A stretch of 64,000 nt of DNA from contig NC_092680.1 of NCBI RefSeq assembly GCF_964355755.1, positions 2,953,001 to 3,017,000 on the forward strand, read 5' to 3'. Shown here piece after piece: positions 36,164 to 49,300 of this stretch. Made by a program: the position numbers and the translations under genes. The notes beneath the pieces are model-generated. The model was not told where the DNA came from and did not search any database. It was given only the letters and a program-made list of their open reading frames with translations. Numbering within the stretch: the stretch's first letter is position 1; each line of letters begins with the position of its first letter. Source of the stretch: Antedon mediterranea. Taxonomy: Eukaryota; Echinodermata; Crinoidea; Comatulida; Antedonidae.

Positions 36164-38705
36164 ATGAAAGCGTACAGTAATACCAATGACGATGGTGATG
36201 GAAACGAACTAGATATGGTGAGGGACAGAGGTAGTGTCGTTGGCGTATCCTGCATTGTACGACAATACGAAGAATCAAGGTTCATTGTGACTATACCAGG
36301 TCTGCCTTTGCAGCCAAAAACGGTACGGAATTCACAAACTGACAGCAGACTTCAGGCAGCAACTAACGGAGCCAATAATCACAAGTATAACTTAAGAAGT
36401 TCTCGCAAATTACCAAAAATCCCTCCTAAGCCAGTGGAAATCTGCCAAAGAACACATAAAGATTTACAAGATGCCAAAAATGGAAACACCTCTCACAGCA
36501 AGAATGTTGGTGTCCAATCGATGCAAATAAAACAACATAGAAACTGTAAGTAGGCCTAACATTATTCTATTACAGCGTCTTCCGACAGACTTCAGTGCTG
36601 GACAACCATTCCTACCAGACCATGTCTGTATTTCTTCACAGTGAAGTTTGTATAAAGTAAAATTAAATACCAGGCCTGTATTATCAATTGCTTATCATTC
36701 ATCTTTAAATTAATAATGTTTATTTATTTATTTATTTGAGAAATGACATAGATAAGAAGAACATTATGATATACTGTACCGCATAATAACGCCTTTCACT
36801 GAACAAAACCATCTGATGTAATTAGAAAAAAAGTTAATAATGATTTTATTTAGATAGGCCTAAGTGAAAATTAACACAGACAAAAATGTTTTAAAATAAT
36901 GGCAAAACTGTCCATGATAAAGTTTATCTTTTAAACGGCAGATTTATGGTCAATCTCTCAGTTGAAAAAAACTAATGTAGGGTAAACGATAACAAATTAA
37001 ATTTAAGTTTGACAGCAATATTTCAGGTCTAGGCAAGAAATTAATTGAACAGAAAAACCGCTTCCTAAACCATTCCTCGCCATTGTGTCATATCTACAAA
37101 TAGATTCTGAATACAACCTATAAATAAATATAATTAGGACTTAAAGTTGAAGAGTTCGATAGAGGGGACTTGTTTCCTGTAGAATAATTCTTTTAAATCG
37201 ATTAAATAGTACTTGGTGTTTTTTCGTTTGATTTTATAAAAACACACAAAAGAAAGTACTATTAATCTAACGTTTAAACACGCGGTACACACTTTAATTT
37301 ACAAGGATAAATTAAATCATTAAAAATATATAGAAATAAATAAATTTATTGAAAGTGATACCGGAATAAATTCTAAAATTAATAATTATATGAACAATTA
37401 ACCAACATGAAATTAATAAATAAAATTAAGACATTTTTAGAAATAAGATTTTTTTTAATTCTTTAATTGTCCTAACATTACCCACATTGTACGAATAAAA
37501 ATGAGAACAGAAACTTTGCACATTTGTTGCGTACAATATTTTGATTCAAAATTATGTTTGAAATATGATTCATTAGTCATTAAACATATTTGTTAATGTT
37601 TTAGGCGTGTTAACAGAACCAGTACTCCTTCGCATTGCCGAACAACTCGGCAGCGAGTGGCAGTCTCTACTAATCCACTTAGGCTTGAAGAAGGCCCAGA
37701 TCGACCTTATTAAATCAGAAACGCAATGGAGTGGAGGCTTACACCAAACTATCTTCCGTGGGCTACTGAAGTGGAAACAACGATGTAGAAAAGAAGACAA
37801 GGCCGTTCATCAGTTGCAGCTAGGTCTTCAACAAGTTGGACGGAATGATATATCAGAAGATCTCGATGGTATGTCTTTGTTCTTTGTAGCTGCTGCCAAT
37901 CACTGAGCAGTACCTTTGTGGAGATCAACGTTGTGTTACTTATTGAATAATAATCAAGCAGTATGGATTATGATTTTGGTAAAACTATGTTATGTTTAAA
38001 TTTATTGTTTCAATTCAGTTCTATTTATTCAAACGATACTTAAAACAACATTCGGTTGTGTACAATAAAATGTTAAATGCAAAATATGAAATAATGAATG
38101 TACAATATAGTAATAAACGAATAAAACAAAGTTTGGGTTGACTAACATCATTGCGGCCATTTGACATCTGTAAACTTATTGAATTTAAAAAGCGGCGTGT
38201 TTTATTTGACGGTTTTACTGAAATCGTAGTTCACGATTTATCAACAAAGTATCTCTACGACCTACTTATCCTCATAATTACGCAGAGATTCACAAATAAG
38301 TACCGTTACGTATTAGATATAAATGCAAGATTATTTTAAAATCTTTTTATAGAAAAAATCGAAGTAAACGGCAACGACTGTTCATTCCAGAAGGTACCAT
38401 CTCTCCAGGAGAGAGTTGACGCTTTAGAGAAGCGAGTGTCCACTTTAGAACGCCGACGACAATGCCGCTGTGATATGACATCGGCTACTGATGCCACAGA
38501 CGGCGGGGGAGAAGAGGAGTTCGAAATAGTGTCCTTTGAGGAGGTCGGCCTAGCCCAGGATCATTATTACACCGGGCATCAGAATCCAAAGAGCTCAATA
38601 CAAGACTGGATGGAATGCGGTCTGCAACGGGTTACCAGTTGGAGTTACTCCGTAGAACACGTGCAGCATGAAGAAGAAGCTATGGAATTAGATTTTGGTT
38701 TTTAA
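36164..38705 (+). CDS. Death-domain protein with C-terminal coiled coil
   Basis: Three exons, 36162-36545 (ATG at 36164), 37605-37868 and 38353-38705, all joined in phase 1, give 332 residues ending in TAA. Exon 1 encodes a basic, low-complexity N-terminal part (YNLRSSRKLPKIPPKP). Exon 2 (residues about 128-215) is a death domain, with LTEPVLLRIAEQLGSEWQ, LGLKKAQIDLI, a run like LLKWKQR and the final helix of the QQVGRNDISEDL type. Exon 3 has a short heptad stretch (LQERVDALEKRVSTLERRR) and then an acidic tail. Death domains form homotypic complexes in apoptosis and innate-immune signalling; the partner here is unknown, and I do not recognise the full architecture. The gene converges with PDE10A. 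Upstream non-coding exons are likely, since an acceptor precedes the ATG by two bases. Confidence 0.78.
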
Positions 38706-39048
38706 CAAATCAAAAATTAATAATGATAAAAAATGAACTTTAGGCTGGCCTTTTAAAAATTCCAATGTTCCTGTATTATGTATTGGACAGTTGTTTCTTC
38801 CTAATCATGTTGGGCATTTAAATTATTTTATTTTTTTATTTCATTCCACAGTGACAGTAAATCTTCGTTATACAGTCCTTAACAACATCGAAAAATCCTT
38901 TGATCTTTTTTCAAGACTCATTTTACCTGAAGACATGCTATCATAATATTGCCCTCATTTTGAGATCCAGTAAAATTATACTGCATGTACTTAAAAACAA
39001 CAAAGTTGTCTGGAACAATTATTTTTTAAATGTATATATACTGTAAAT

Positions 39049-39054
39049 AATAAA
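39049..39054 (+). terminator. Possible polyadenylation signal of the death-domain gene
   Basis: AATAAA about 345 bp after the stop; the first clear one downstream. Confidence 0.35.
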
Positions 39055-41137
39055 CGAATAACATAAACGGTTTCATAAATAGTAATTTATTTATTACGCT
39101 CGCTGATGTTACGTTCGGCAACGATGTAATTGCAGAAAACGCCAGCAGCAGCCAGGGAAGCTGTTCCCGCAAAAATTTATTTAGGCATGCGCAATGTTGA
39201 TTTCTGCTAACCAAGAGTGCAGTCGAGAAAATACACGAACTTATTGAAAATAAATCGGAGCTGATCATCAACAGGCAGCAATGATGCAAAATCATTCACT
39301 GTCTTGCAATCGAAGAAATATAATTACCTTTCAAATATAAAGCGAGGATTGAAATAACATTCAATTCAATTAACTTGTTTTGTGTTTATTTAAATATACA
39401 TCATTCATACTACACTTACATTACACAATTAGAAAATATATTTACAATATTTTGTTACGAGAATCCTAATTTAACTATACTCATTTTGAAATATATGTAC
39501 TTTACAAGAACAAAGTAAAGGGTTGAAATTGAAATGATAATATACAAAATAAAAGAATACCTTTATCATACTAAAATGCACTGTTATCGATGATTTGTGC
39601 GCTTACAGCGTTTTCCCGCAAAAGTCCCGCCACATTTGTATCCTGACTTAATAATAATTATGTTTTTTTTTACACGCAAACAAATAAACGCTTCTCGATC
39701 AAACGCCTTATTTTTCCACATGTTTAACCGTTTAAAGACGAAACATTTTTATCACTATAGTTAAATGCAATTTGTGACGTTACATTAGATCGAAACGATG
39801 TAGGAATGGTCTCTTTAATCGCCCAGTATAAATAAAATATTTCAATATTTCATAGGCCTATTACCATTATTTTTACACGCAAACAAAAAGATATACGGCT
39901 TTCAATCAAACGCCTCCGCCTTTTTTCCCTTCATATTTTAACCATTTAAAGAACATTTTTTTATCGCAATAGGCCCATATAGTACTTATTTTTACATAAA
40001 ATGTAGTTTGTGACTTTAAATTAGATCGAACGATGTAGGAATAGTGTCTTTAATGTGTATTCCGTCCACGTTTCCGCCTTGATCCCAATCGTCAAACGAA
40101 TTTCGCAGTTTTTGAGAGATTGTGGTATTCCGTACAAACATGGAGTATAACCATGTATTAAGGAATAATCCACGGTATAACCAACTCCACGATACAAATA
40201 ATAATTAACTTAAAAATCATTCACTTTGTTTTATCACAAATTATTGTATTCCTATAAAACTATAATATAAACACTAAAAAAGCATAAAAATCCTAGGAAC
40301 ATTATAATTATTCTTAAATTCATACCGTTTCATCCAATAAATGCATATTGGACGTAAAACCTTGTCTGCTCATTCCTCCCAGGACCAAACTTTGTATAAT
40401 ATAGTTTTAATTTGTTTTACGATCAGGAATCTGAATCAGAAAAGTAAAACACAAATATAACATAAGTTTGTGCAATATTTTTAGAGGTAGATAACATTTA
40501 CAACTTGAGTTGTAAAATTCATAACAGTGACTTATCTGTGATATATTAAATAAATAATTGCAGTTAAATAAACTGGACTTTCTCAAAATGAGTAAAGCGA
40601 TGAAATTAACTTAATCCTGTACATACCTTACAGTTTCCTCCAAAATGTTAGGGCGGGGCAGGGGAGGGGTTGGGTGAGTGATGTGGAGACAGGGGATGCA
40701 GGGGAAGGGGGATGCGGAGGCAAGGTCATGTGTCTTCTACTGTTGCTTTGTGGAAACAAATTTTAAATATATAACAATAATGTTATCTTGAATTTTATCT
40801 TTTGTATAACCACACAATTCAGTTAAACATAATAATAATATAATTTTGCAAATCTACTATACAACAACTACAGTATATTGCCATTTTTGTTTGGCGAAAA
40901 ATATTATATGGCTACTATACATACACCAGTAGATACATTTGTACACATTTTAAAAGTTGTTCATAATAATTTAGTCTATGCAGCCAGATTAAATTGATCT
41001 TTCTACATAGTATATACACTACTGCTATCTACATAAAACACTTAGGAAAATAAAGCTTTGTATTAACAATTATAAACAATATACCCTGCTATAAAAAACA
41101 TAATTATACTAATTGAATTCAGAATTGATATGGGTAT

Positions 41138-41431
41138 CGTAAATCTTCTAATAGTAACCCACACTCTAATAGTAACCCCTCTTTCAATAGTAACCCACCT
41201 TATAAGTCAATCTATAATAATAACCCACTGCTCTAATAGTAACCCATAGGGGTCACTATTAGAGCCACAAAAACTTATGATGCAGCCGTATTTTGAAAAT
41301 AAGGAGATACTGTACTGCATGTTGATCTCGGCAGTTCTAATAGTAACCCACCCCCCCCCCTTCTAATAGTAACCCACCCTAAAAAAAATCAAATCAAAGA
41401 ATAACCCAGGGTTACAATTAGAAGATTTACG
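41138..41431. mobile_element. Terminal-inverted-repeat element with TAATAGTAACCC repeats
   Basis: Left end CGTAAATCTTCTAATAGTAA and right end TTACAATTAGAAGATTTACG are inverted copies. Inside, TCTAATAGTAACCCA occurs several times and once inverted. About 294 bp, no coding capacity. Confidence 0.6.
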
Positions 41432-41577
41432 TTAGATGTGAAGTTTGTAACCTGATGGTGGTAAAAATTAACATAATTAATCAGTAGTTATATCAATCTA
41501 ATAAACATTAACTCTAATCTGGGAAGAGTGAAATTTTATTAAGAGAATTTCACTCTTCTCTGCTCTAATCAATTTAA

Positions 41578-41775
41578 TCATGATAGGCTAAGTTCTAGCA
41601 TGGTGATTCGGCTCAATATTGTAAAAATCAAAGCGGCTGCTAGTGCCGCTCGTAAAGAAATATCATAGTCAAAAAAAGCAGAACCAGAGACATCGGGCAC
41701 GTCTAAATCCATGAGTATAAATATCAAAATTAAAACTATTTTCAATTTTAATTTCAAAACTTTTAAAAAAGTCAA
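41578..41775 (-). CDS. Small hydrophobic frame, uncertain
   Basis: A 65-residue frame with a basic-hydrophobic start (a possible signal peptide) and then DVPDVSGSAFFDYDISLR followed by an Ala/Leu/Ile-rich segment. The second half is less AT-rich than its surroundings, which hints at coding. It contains FDYD followed by SLR, reminiscent of the FXYD motif, but the membrane segment before LSR is too short for that family. It lies about 100 bp after the PDE10A stop on the same strand. It may be chance. Confidence 0.2.
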   Translation of the reverse strand: MTFLKVLKLKLKIVLILIFILMDLDVPDVSGSAFFDYDISLRAALAAALIFTILSRITMLELSLS

Positions 41776-41844
41776 AAGTTTTACAAATTAAATTATGAGA
41801 GAATAGTGATGCTTTGTTTTTAAAAACCTCATTTTTTGTTCAAT

Positions 41845-41850
41845 TTTATT
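41845..41850 (-). terminator. Possible polyadenylation signal of PDE10A
   Basis: AATAAA on the minus strand, 31 bp after the stop codon. Another is at 41535-41540. Either may be used. Confidence 0.4.
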
Positions 41851-41880
41851 TCCCTCTCTATCCTTGCTGACAAACTAGCT

Positions 41881-44800
41881 TTATTCATCTACACTTTCCT
41901 TTGAAACCGCTAATGTTGATTTTTTAAGCAATGGTATTTTCTTTCCATTGTCACTTTCTGACTTTTTGTCTTCACTCTCTTTTAAGGCTTTTGAAATTTC
42001 AGCAATGCTCTGTTTTCGTTCTACTTTCTTCTCCTTGTCCTCTTGATCTGTCCGCTGCTTGGCGACCAGTGCTGACCAATTCTGCAAATTTTTCCTATTA
42101 AGTGGTAACAAACAAAATAACACATTTTAATACACATTAAAGAATAAATAATTGCAATTTTTTAGTTTAATTTAGTTTTTCCAACTTTTCTAAATCCTTG
42201 ATTTACACCGAAGTGTTTAAGGCGATGTCATGTATAATGTTACCAAAGTTGCTGGGCCAATTTGGATTTTGAAAGTACTTACGATGCACCATCATATAGT
42301 GGCTTACTCCCTGGTACTAATTTGTATAGTAACTCATAGCATGGCAAACATATACCAACAATAAACGAAACCTGAAAAGTAAAAACATAAATAAAAAATA
42401 AATGATGTTATACTTGTAAGCCACAGATTAAAACTGTATTTACATCATTTAATATAAAAATAGTACATTCTTATGTGGTTTCATAATCTGAACTGGTTAT
42501 TCCTTTACCATATACTAATAAATATATAAACATTAAAAAAAATTATATTTATGGATATCTTTATTAACCTATAATTCAAATTCTTACTTGGTTGGCAGGT
42601 AGTTCATGTGCTTTGTCCCTATCCATCATTGGAATTGGCTTTTGGCCTTGTGCTTTCTCTTCATCTCCCTAAACATAAATTAAACAAAATCGTAGAAATA
42701 TTGCAGGCTAATTATGTTTTAAAATTGGAACCCTTTACTTAGACCTTGTTTCTATATGATACAAACTAAACATATATATTATCTACCTGGGCCCTCTTAT
42801 CTTATCTGGGAAAACAGTTTTTAAATGAATAGGTCACCCAGTATAACAAATAAATTATTAAATCTAGGCCCTTAAAACAAGAGAGTGTCTTTGACTAAAG
42901 AGTATAAAGAATAAATTAATAAATAAATCTAGGCCTAATATGATACTTATGGCAAATGAATTATAAATATAAATTCTATTCAATATCAACAATGTTTTAT
43001 AACATTCAAACAAAAGCACATACATGCACTAAAGATGTGGAACACAACTTAATGTGACAATTATCATCTCAACACTGGTGGAAAATTACAATAATTACGA
43101 TTATATATCCAGTAAACAGCACACATTTTTCTACAAATTTTATATAAGAATTTTGTAATAAGGATGTCATTGGAAAGATTAAAATTCGACAAAAACAAAG
43201 TTAAAAACCTGTTGGTAGAATTCCTCGAATATATCATAAACAACTTTACTGTGAACATCAAATGGTTTGCTAATAGCTGTTAGATCACATGCAGACATAA
43301 TAACATCATGCGCTAAAGATCTACATTAAAACAGAAATTAACATAATAATGCATATGCAAATAAAGCTTGATGAATATTTAAACATATGCTAATTTTTTA
43401 TACATGCTATACAAAAACATAAATCATGCAAATAAATATTTGATTCTCAGTGCTGTATCTCCACCTACAGCAATATTTGCCAGTATCATAGGAATATTTG
43501 GTAATACAGCATCTCTGTATCATGTTAGGTTACGGTCTATCATGCAAGGTGAAACACATGTGATGGTGTATTATAGAATTCTCCTGTGATGCTGTATTAT
43601 GGAATTCTTTTGTGGTGCTGTATTATGGCATTCTCCTAAGATAGCTAGATACAGTACTGAGAATCGGATTAAAAAAAAAAGTTCATTTTTACTTGGAATG
43701 CAAATATTTATGATTAGCATTAGCAATTATGTTCAATCAATAGGGAAGTTTTGATTTGTAACGACCAAACTACATCGTGTTTAGTTCATTGTGCGCATGT
43801 GGAGATATTGGGACGTGTGTCCTTGCTCTTCATCTCGACACAGGTTTGGTGGTCTCTAGGTCAAGAGGACGATGACCGACGCCAACTTCATTGGGTTGAT
43901 CGTCAGTCGTCACAAATCAAAAGCTCCCTATTTACAGTATAAAATTCAGTATACAAGATTTATAACAACAAAAAATGACAATAAACGATACAAAAAAGCA
44001 TATACAATATGCAATAAGCAATTAGTGAAAACAAGATGCTGAAATGAGTGAAATGACGTTACACAAAACCACTGAACTGAGCCATTCCAAGCTGTGCTCA
44101 TCACCCACCTGCTGATAAAATTCATCAAATATAACTTTAACGGTCTGTTGTTGAATTGACCACGGTTTACTGCTAGCCGAAAGGTCACAGGCTGTCATCG
44201 TGATCGACTTTATGAAGTTTCTAGATTGAGGAGGTTCAATGGCATTATGGATAGATAACTATGTGTTGGAATAGGAAAGTTCTTTTATAAGAATATACTA
44301 TGTTTAAATTGTATTCATACTGCCCTCTTTTAGGCTAAAGCTCTGTCTACACTATCATTTGACAACAAAAGTGTGATGTGCCCAAATATGGTAGTGATAT
44401 ACCCAAATATGGTATTGGTCTGACATCATGTCCATATATGGCCAGGGCACATCACATTTTGTTGTCACATAAAATTTGATAGTGTAGAGAGAGCTTAACA
44501 CTCAACCTTTTAAATACTGTACTGTATATATATATATTCATTCCAAAATTTCTAAAAGTATTGGAATTATTTATAAAGTAAAACATTTACTAAATACATC
44601 AGCTTTATTTAAATTATATAATTCATTAGTTTTGCCTTATTTTACATATTGTTGTGAAGTCTGGGGTAATACCTTTAAAACTAATTTAAATTGTTTATAC
44701 ATATTACAAAAAAAGGCACTCAGACTTGTTATGAAAGTCCCATACACCAGTCCAAGTAAACCAATTTTTAATTTTTTTAAAACTCTTGATCTTTATAATT

Positions 44801-46337
44801 TAATAAAACTATATACCGTCTCTCTAATGCATAAAGCTTTTCATAACTTACTCCCAGTGATTGTTCAAAATAATTTCATTTTATGCTCAGCTGTCCACGA
44901 TAAATACACGCGACAAAAACACCATTTCTACCCACAATTTAAAAGAACCACTCAAAAATCATTAAGTTTAGTTAGTAAAGGGGTTGAACTTTGGAGTGAT
45001 ATACCTGAGACTCTTAAGTTACTTAAGAATCCTATAACTTTTAAAATAAAATACAAAAATAAATTACTTTTGCAATACTCTGATTAGAACAGGTTTTTTT
45101 TTTTATCTTTTTTCTTTTTACAATTACATCTTACTCTCTGAGAAATCTTTTTTTTTTTAAGATAAAGAAAAAAAAAGAAACTTTCTTAAAAGTTACATTT
45201 TGTTTGCCTATGCCGTTGTGCCTTTGTTTCATATTACTATTTATAAACTGTTTTGTAACAGGGGGTTTCTACTTATAAGCTGTGCTTCAGAGATTCCCCC
45301 TTTCCATTCTTTCATTTTTGTAATGAATATTTATGTATGTTAATGGTTTTATTTTGTTGTGAATGGAAATAAAGAAACAAACAAACAAATATCACGCATA
45401 TATTATAAAATAGACATTTAGGGTTTGTAGGAAAAGAATAGATCATCACATTTCCAATTTTGGAATTGGTTGTTTTTGGGCAAAAAAATAATTAAATAAT
45501 AATAAAGTAGTATCCAACTTATTACATCTCTGATAAAGTACAATTTTTTTCAAATCGATGCAATATAAAAGATATATACAATATTATATAACAAAACCCA
45601 AATATGATTTAACTTCACGAATAAGTAATAATAATGAAACAGACAATAAGTACCTATGTGATTGATCCTCCCAGCTAAACTGCTTCTTTTCAATGAGACC
45701 CTTTAACTTGCCCTTGTTTCCAAAGAACAATGCCAGATCTGTTGCCAATATCGAATGTCGTATCTCATTCAGCACAATCTTGTACTCTTCTGAAGTCAGG
45801 TGTCGAAAAATGTTATGGCCGTCATTCTAATAGTACGTAGAAAATGTTTTATTCAAATCTTAATTTAGCATTGACAGCAGATTCACTGTGACAATTTTGT
45901 GAACATGAAGTGAACATAAGCCCTATAAAGATGTGCACTAGTTTGAGCTGTAAACAACCACCAATTGTTTTTTTCTTAAACCTCTGTCTACACTACACTA
46001 GTTTGACAAAAAAAGTGTAATGTGCCCAAAGATGGTAGTGATATGCCCAAATATGGTAGTGATATAACATCATCATGTCCATATATGGGCACATCACATT
46101 AAGTTTGATAGTGTAGACAGAGCTTTATACTGTGTATTCTATTATATCCTATATAAGATTTTTCTAACAAAGTGGCTACATCTATTGTATGCCTATATCT
46201 ACACCTATTGAGAAGATTGGGGCTCTGGGCCTCTAACCTTTAAGAAAAACCATCCCACTAGGCAATGGGTGAGAAAATATGATTTTTTAAAATGGTACAA
46301 ATGGGTTCGAACCATAGCTAGGAGAGTAACCAATAAA

Positions 46338-46371
<34 letters not shown>

Positions 46372-49300
46372 ACCATTAGCACGAAGTTGCAAGACCTATG
46401 CACAGCCCATTCGACCATGATGTTGCGAGACCTACACACTGCCCATTCGACCTGCTTGCGATACCATTAACTCACCTGTAGTATGGTAACAGTCTGGTTG
46501 AAGTGATGATGTTCCATCGTCGACGTTGAATAGATTGCAGCTAGAGGTGTTGCGTTGTTTACCATGTACGAGTTGTTCTTTCCTCTGTGATCAAGGTCAT
46601 GGCACAGACAGGCTATAAACAAAGCCAGTGACTGAAGCAAAAAAGAAATATGTTCATTTTACCGTTTTTGGTAAAAACTGTATGAAGCTGAATGTTCAAG
46701 TATTTATTGTTTGTTGTTTATTGTTGTTTATTGATTTCAACAAATAATATAATTATTTCTTTATAAATGTGGATGGTGGTCAAAATAAATCTAGAAGCAG
46801 ACTTTAAGCAGAGACCACCATTTACAAAATAAAAATAAAAACTGATGACTATCGATTTTGTTCTGATTATTGTCAATGGGTCTATAGAAAAAATATTTCT
46901 CTCTGCTTAGATTAGATGCACCTTGTATTCAGTATCAGTGGCACTGGCTAATTGTAACAATTGTTTCAAATTTAATTTATTTTTGTAATAAAAAAAGAAA
47001 AAATTATAATGCATTTTGAATATTATTTTCTTTACTGATCAATAATAGTTTCTTTAATTATTGCCTCATTTAAATACAATTGTGTAGTTGGTATATAAGT
47101 ACCCTAGGCGCTGATTTCTGTTCTGATGACGAGAATAGTATTCTCAAAACATGTCAAGTAATTTAAGGCAGGTTTGCCTGTTCATTAAATGCTTTACGAA
47201 TTTGATTTTATCTGATCAATAATAGTATTATAATAATTGTATCCAAATGCAGACTGTTTTGATTTTTATTAGTTATCAAAATAAACATGAACCACAGTAA
47301 CACAAAGGAAAAATAAATTTTGTTTTCAATAAGTCTAGTTTTTGTGATGCAATACATTCTTTAAAATTAGCTAGTTATTAAAAAAATATTGACACACAAA
47401 GATAAAAGGATTAAGATAAAAAACATACTTCAAGAAATGTAAAATTGTTGATGTCTGATTTCTTTATGATGGTGTAGACAGTGTGAGCGACCGAGAACGC
47501 ATGAGTCCAGTTGTGGTAAGGTACGTGGCGATAGTTCTTGCGTACAGTTAATACAAACCGACACAGATCATGGTAATCAAACCTAAAATAAAAAAATAAT
47601 GTTTATATTTTATAAATAAACAATAACAACATAATCATTGGTATATGAACAAATATATAATATAAATAAATAAATGTTTTGCCTTAATTTTATGATGCAA
47701 TGCGTCTGATGAGTATTTGAAATGGTTCAACCATTAAAGACTATGTTGTCTAATGATATGATGCTTGCCTTGGTATCAAGAGAGGTTGCAGGTTCGAATC
47801 CTGCAGGTAGCATTTTATCACATGATCATTTTATGGAACTTTAATCTGTTGAGAGCTAATGCTACGCAGAACAATGGTTAATTAAGCACTTTGTTTAAAT
47901 CTTTTTTAATAAGGATAAGAATACGGGCATAAACACCATCTGAAGAATTTGAAAGTAGCATATACAGTACAAAGAGAAAAAGGTGGTATTTGATTTATTT
48001 CTTCTTTTTACTGGGTAACCTCTTCAGTATAAGCTCTGTCCCAAATATGGTGGTGATATTCCCAAATATAGTAGTGATATGACATCATCATGTCCATATA
48101 TGGGCACATCAAATTTTGTTGTCACATACACTTTGATAGTGTAGACAGAGCTTAAGACAGTTCAAAATGGAATTGACTATTTATCTATGTGTTAATCATG
48201 GTAGATACTGTTCTGTGGCATGCCTTAGGCCAGTATATGGTCACCAATGCATATTTTTTCATAAATTGGGACTATTAGTGTCGGTTAAACATTTTATTTG
48301 ATGTAAATGATCAATTATTCTTTCGATAATTGGGTAAGATTAGTGTAAAAAACTATTTATTGATCAAATTATTCATGAACAAGGTTAACATTTTGCAAAC
48401 ATTAAAATGTATGCAATCTATGTGTGAGCACTTTCTATGTTTCCTCATAAAGATGTCTGCCAAGTTTATGCTGATAATAGTCATGTACAGTGTACATTTT
48501 TATTTTGCTTTTTATTCACATAATATAGTTATTTTATTCATGGCCAAGGAATTTACTAGAAATTGTGAATCGGATAACTTGGAATATTAATTATTATATA
48601 AATATTTTTGCATAAAAATACATTAAATGTTATTATCATAATTGAACAAAAACGATTGAGTTATATATAATATTAAATCAACAACAAAATATTAATCATA
48701 ATAGGAGGGATAGAAAAAGGAAATTTAGAAAAGTTTTTTTTTTAAAGGGTTGGATTTTGGAGAGATAGGGACCAAATTGTTAACACAGAAATTAAAAGTT
48801 GCAATATTACCATCATGTCATTTGCATTCATTAAGGCGTTGGCTTTAAAAGTGGAGAGCAAAAGGTTTTATAGAAAATAATATATATAATTATTAATTTT
48901 AATTAGTTAAAACAGTAAGCAAAATAAAACTAAGGTTTTATAAAGACCTTTTTAAATTGAATTAACAGACTATTATAACAAAGAAATATATTTTCAATTG
49001 TATTAGATTTTTCTTACCATAAGCCATATTATGTTAACAAAAATGTAAATCAAAGTGAAGATAAAATTTCAAAAACAATTTAATACATAAACAAAAAATA
49101 TAATAAGGAAAATGATTAAAGAAGAATTGAACCATTGAAGAATTTAATATTTAGAAAAAAGGATATTCTTGCTGAACCAAAAAGATTATTAGTAATATAG
49201 CATTTGGTTTTAAAACAATTAATAAAAAGAATCATATTAAAATTATTAACCACAAAAGGGAAGAAGCATGCGGACAAGTTGTTAAAGTCAAAAAGCAACT

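Larger units (their letters stand above)
38706..41880. other. Convergent intergenic region
   Basis: It lies between the stops of the death-domain gene and PDE10A. It holds a polyadenylation signal (39049-39054), AT-rich sequence, a terminal-inverted-repeat element (41138-41431) and a small minus-strand frame (41578-41775) of uncertain status. Nothing else is recognisable. Confidence 0.5.

Noticed and set aside
37573-37800. Minus-strand 75-residue frame
   Set aside because: It is the antisense of the death-domain exon.
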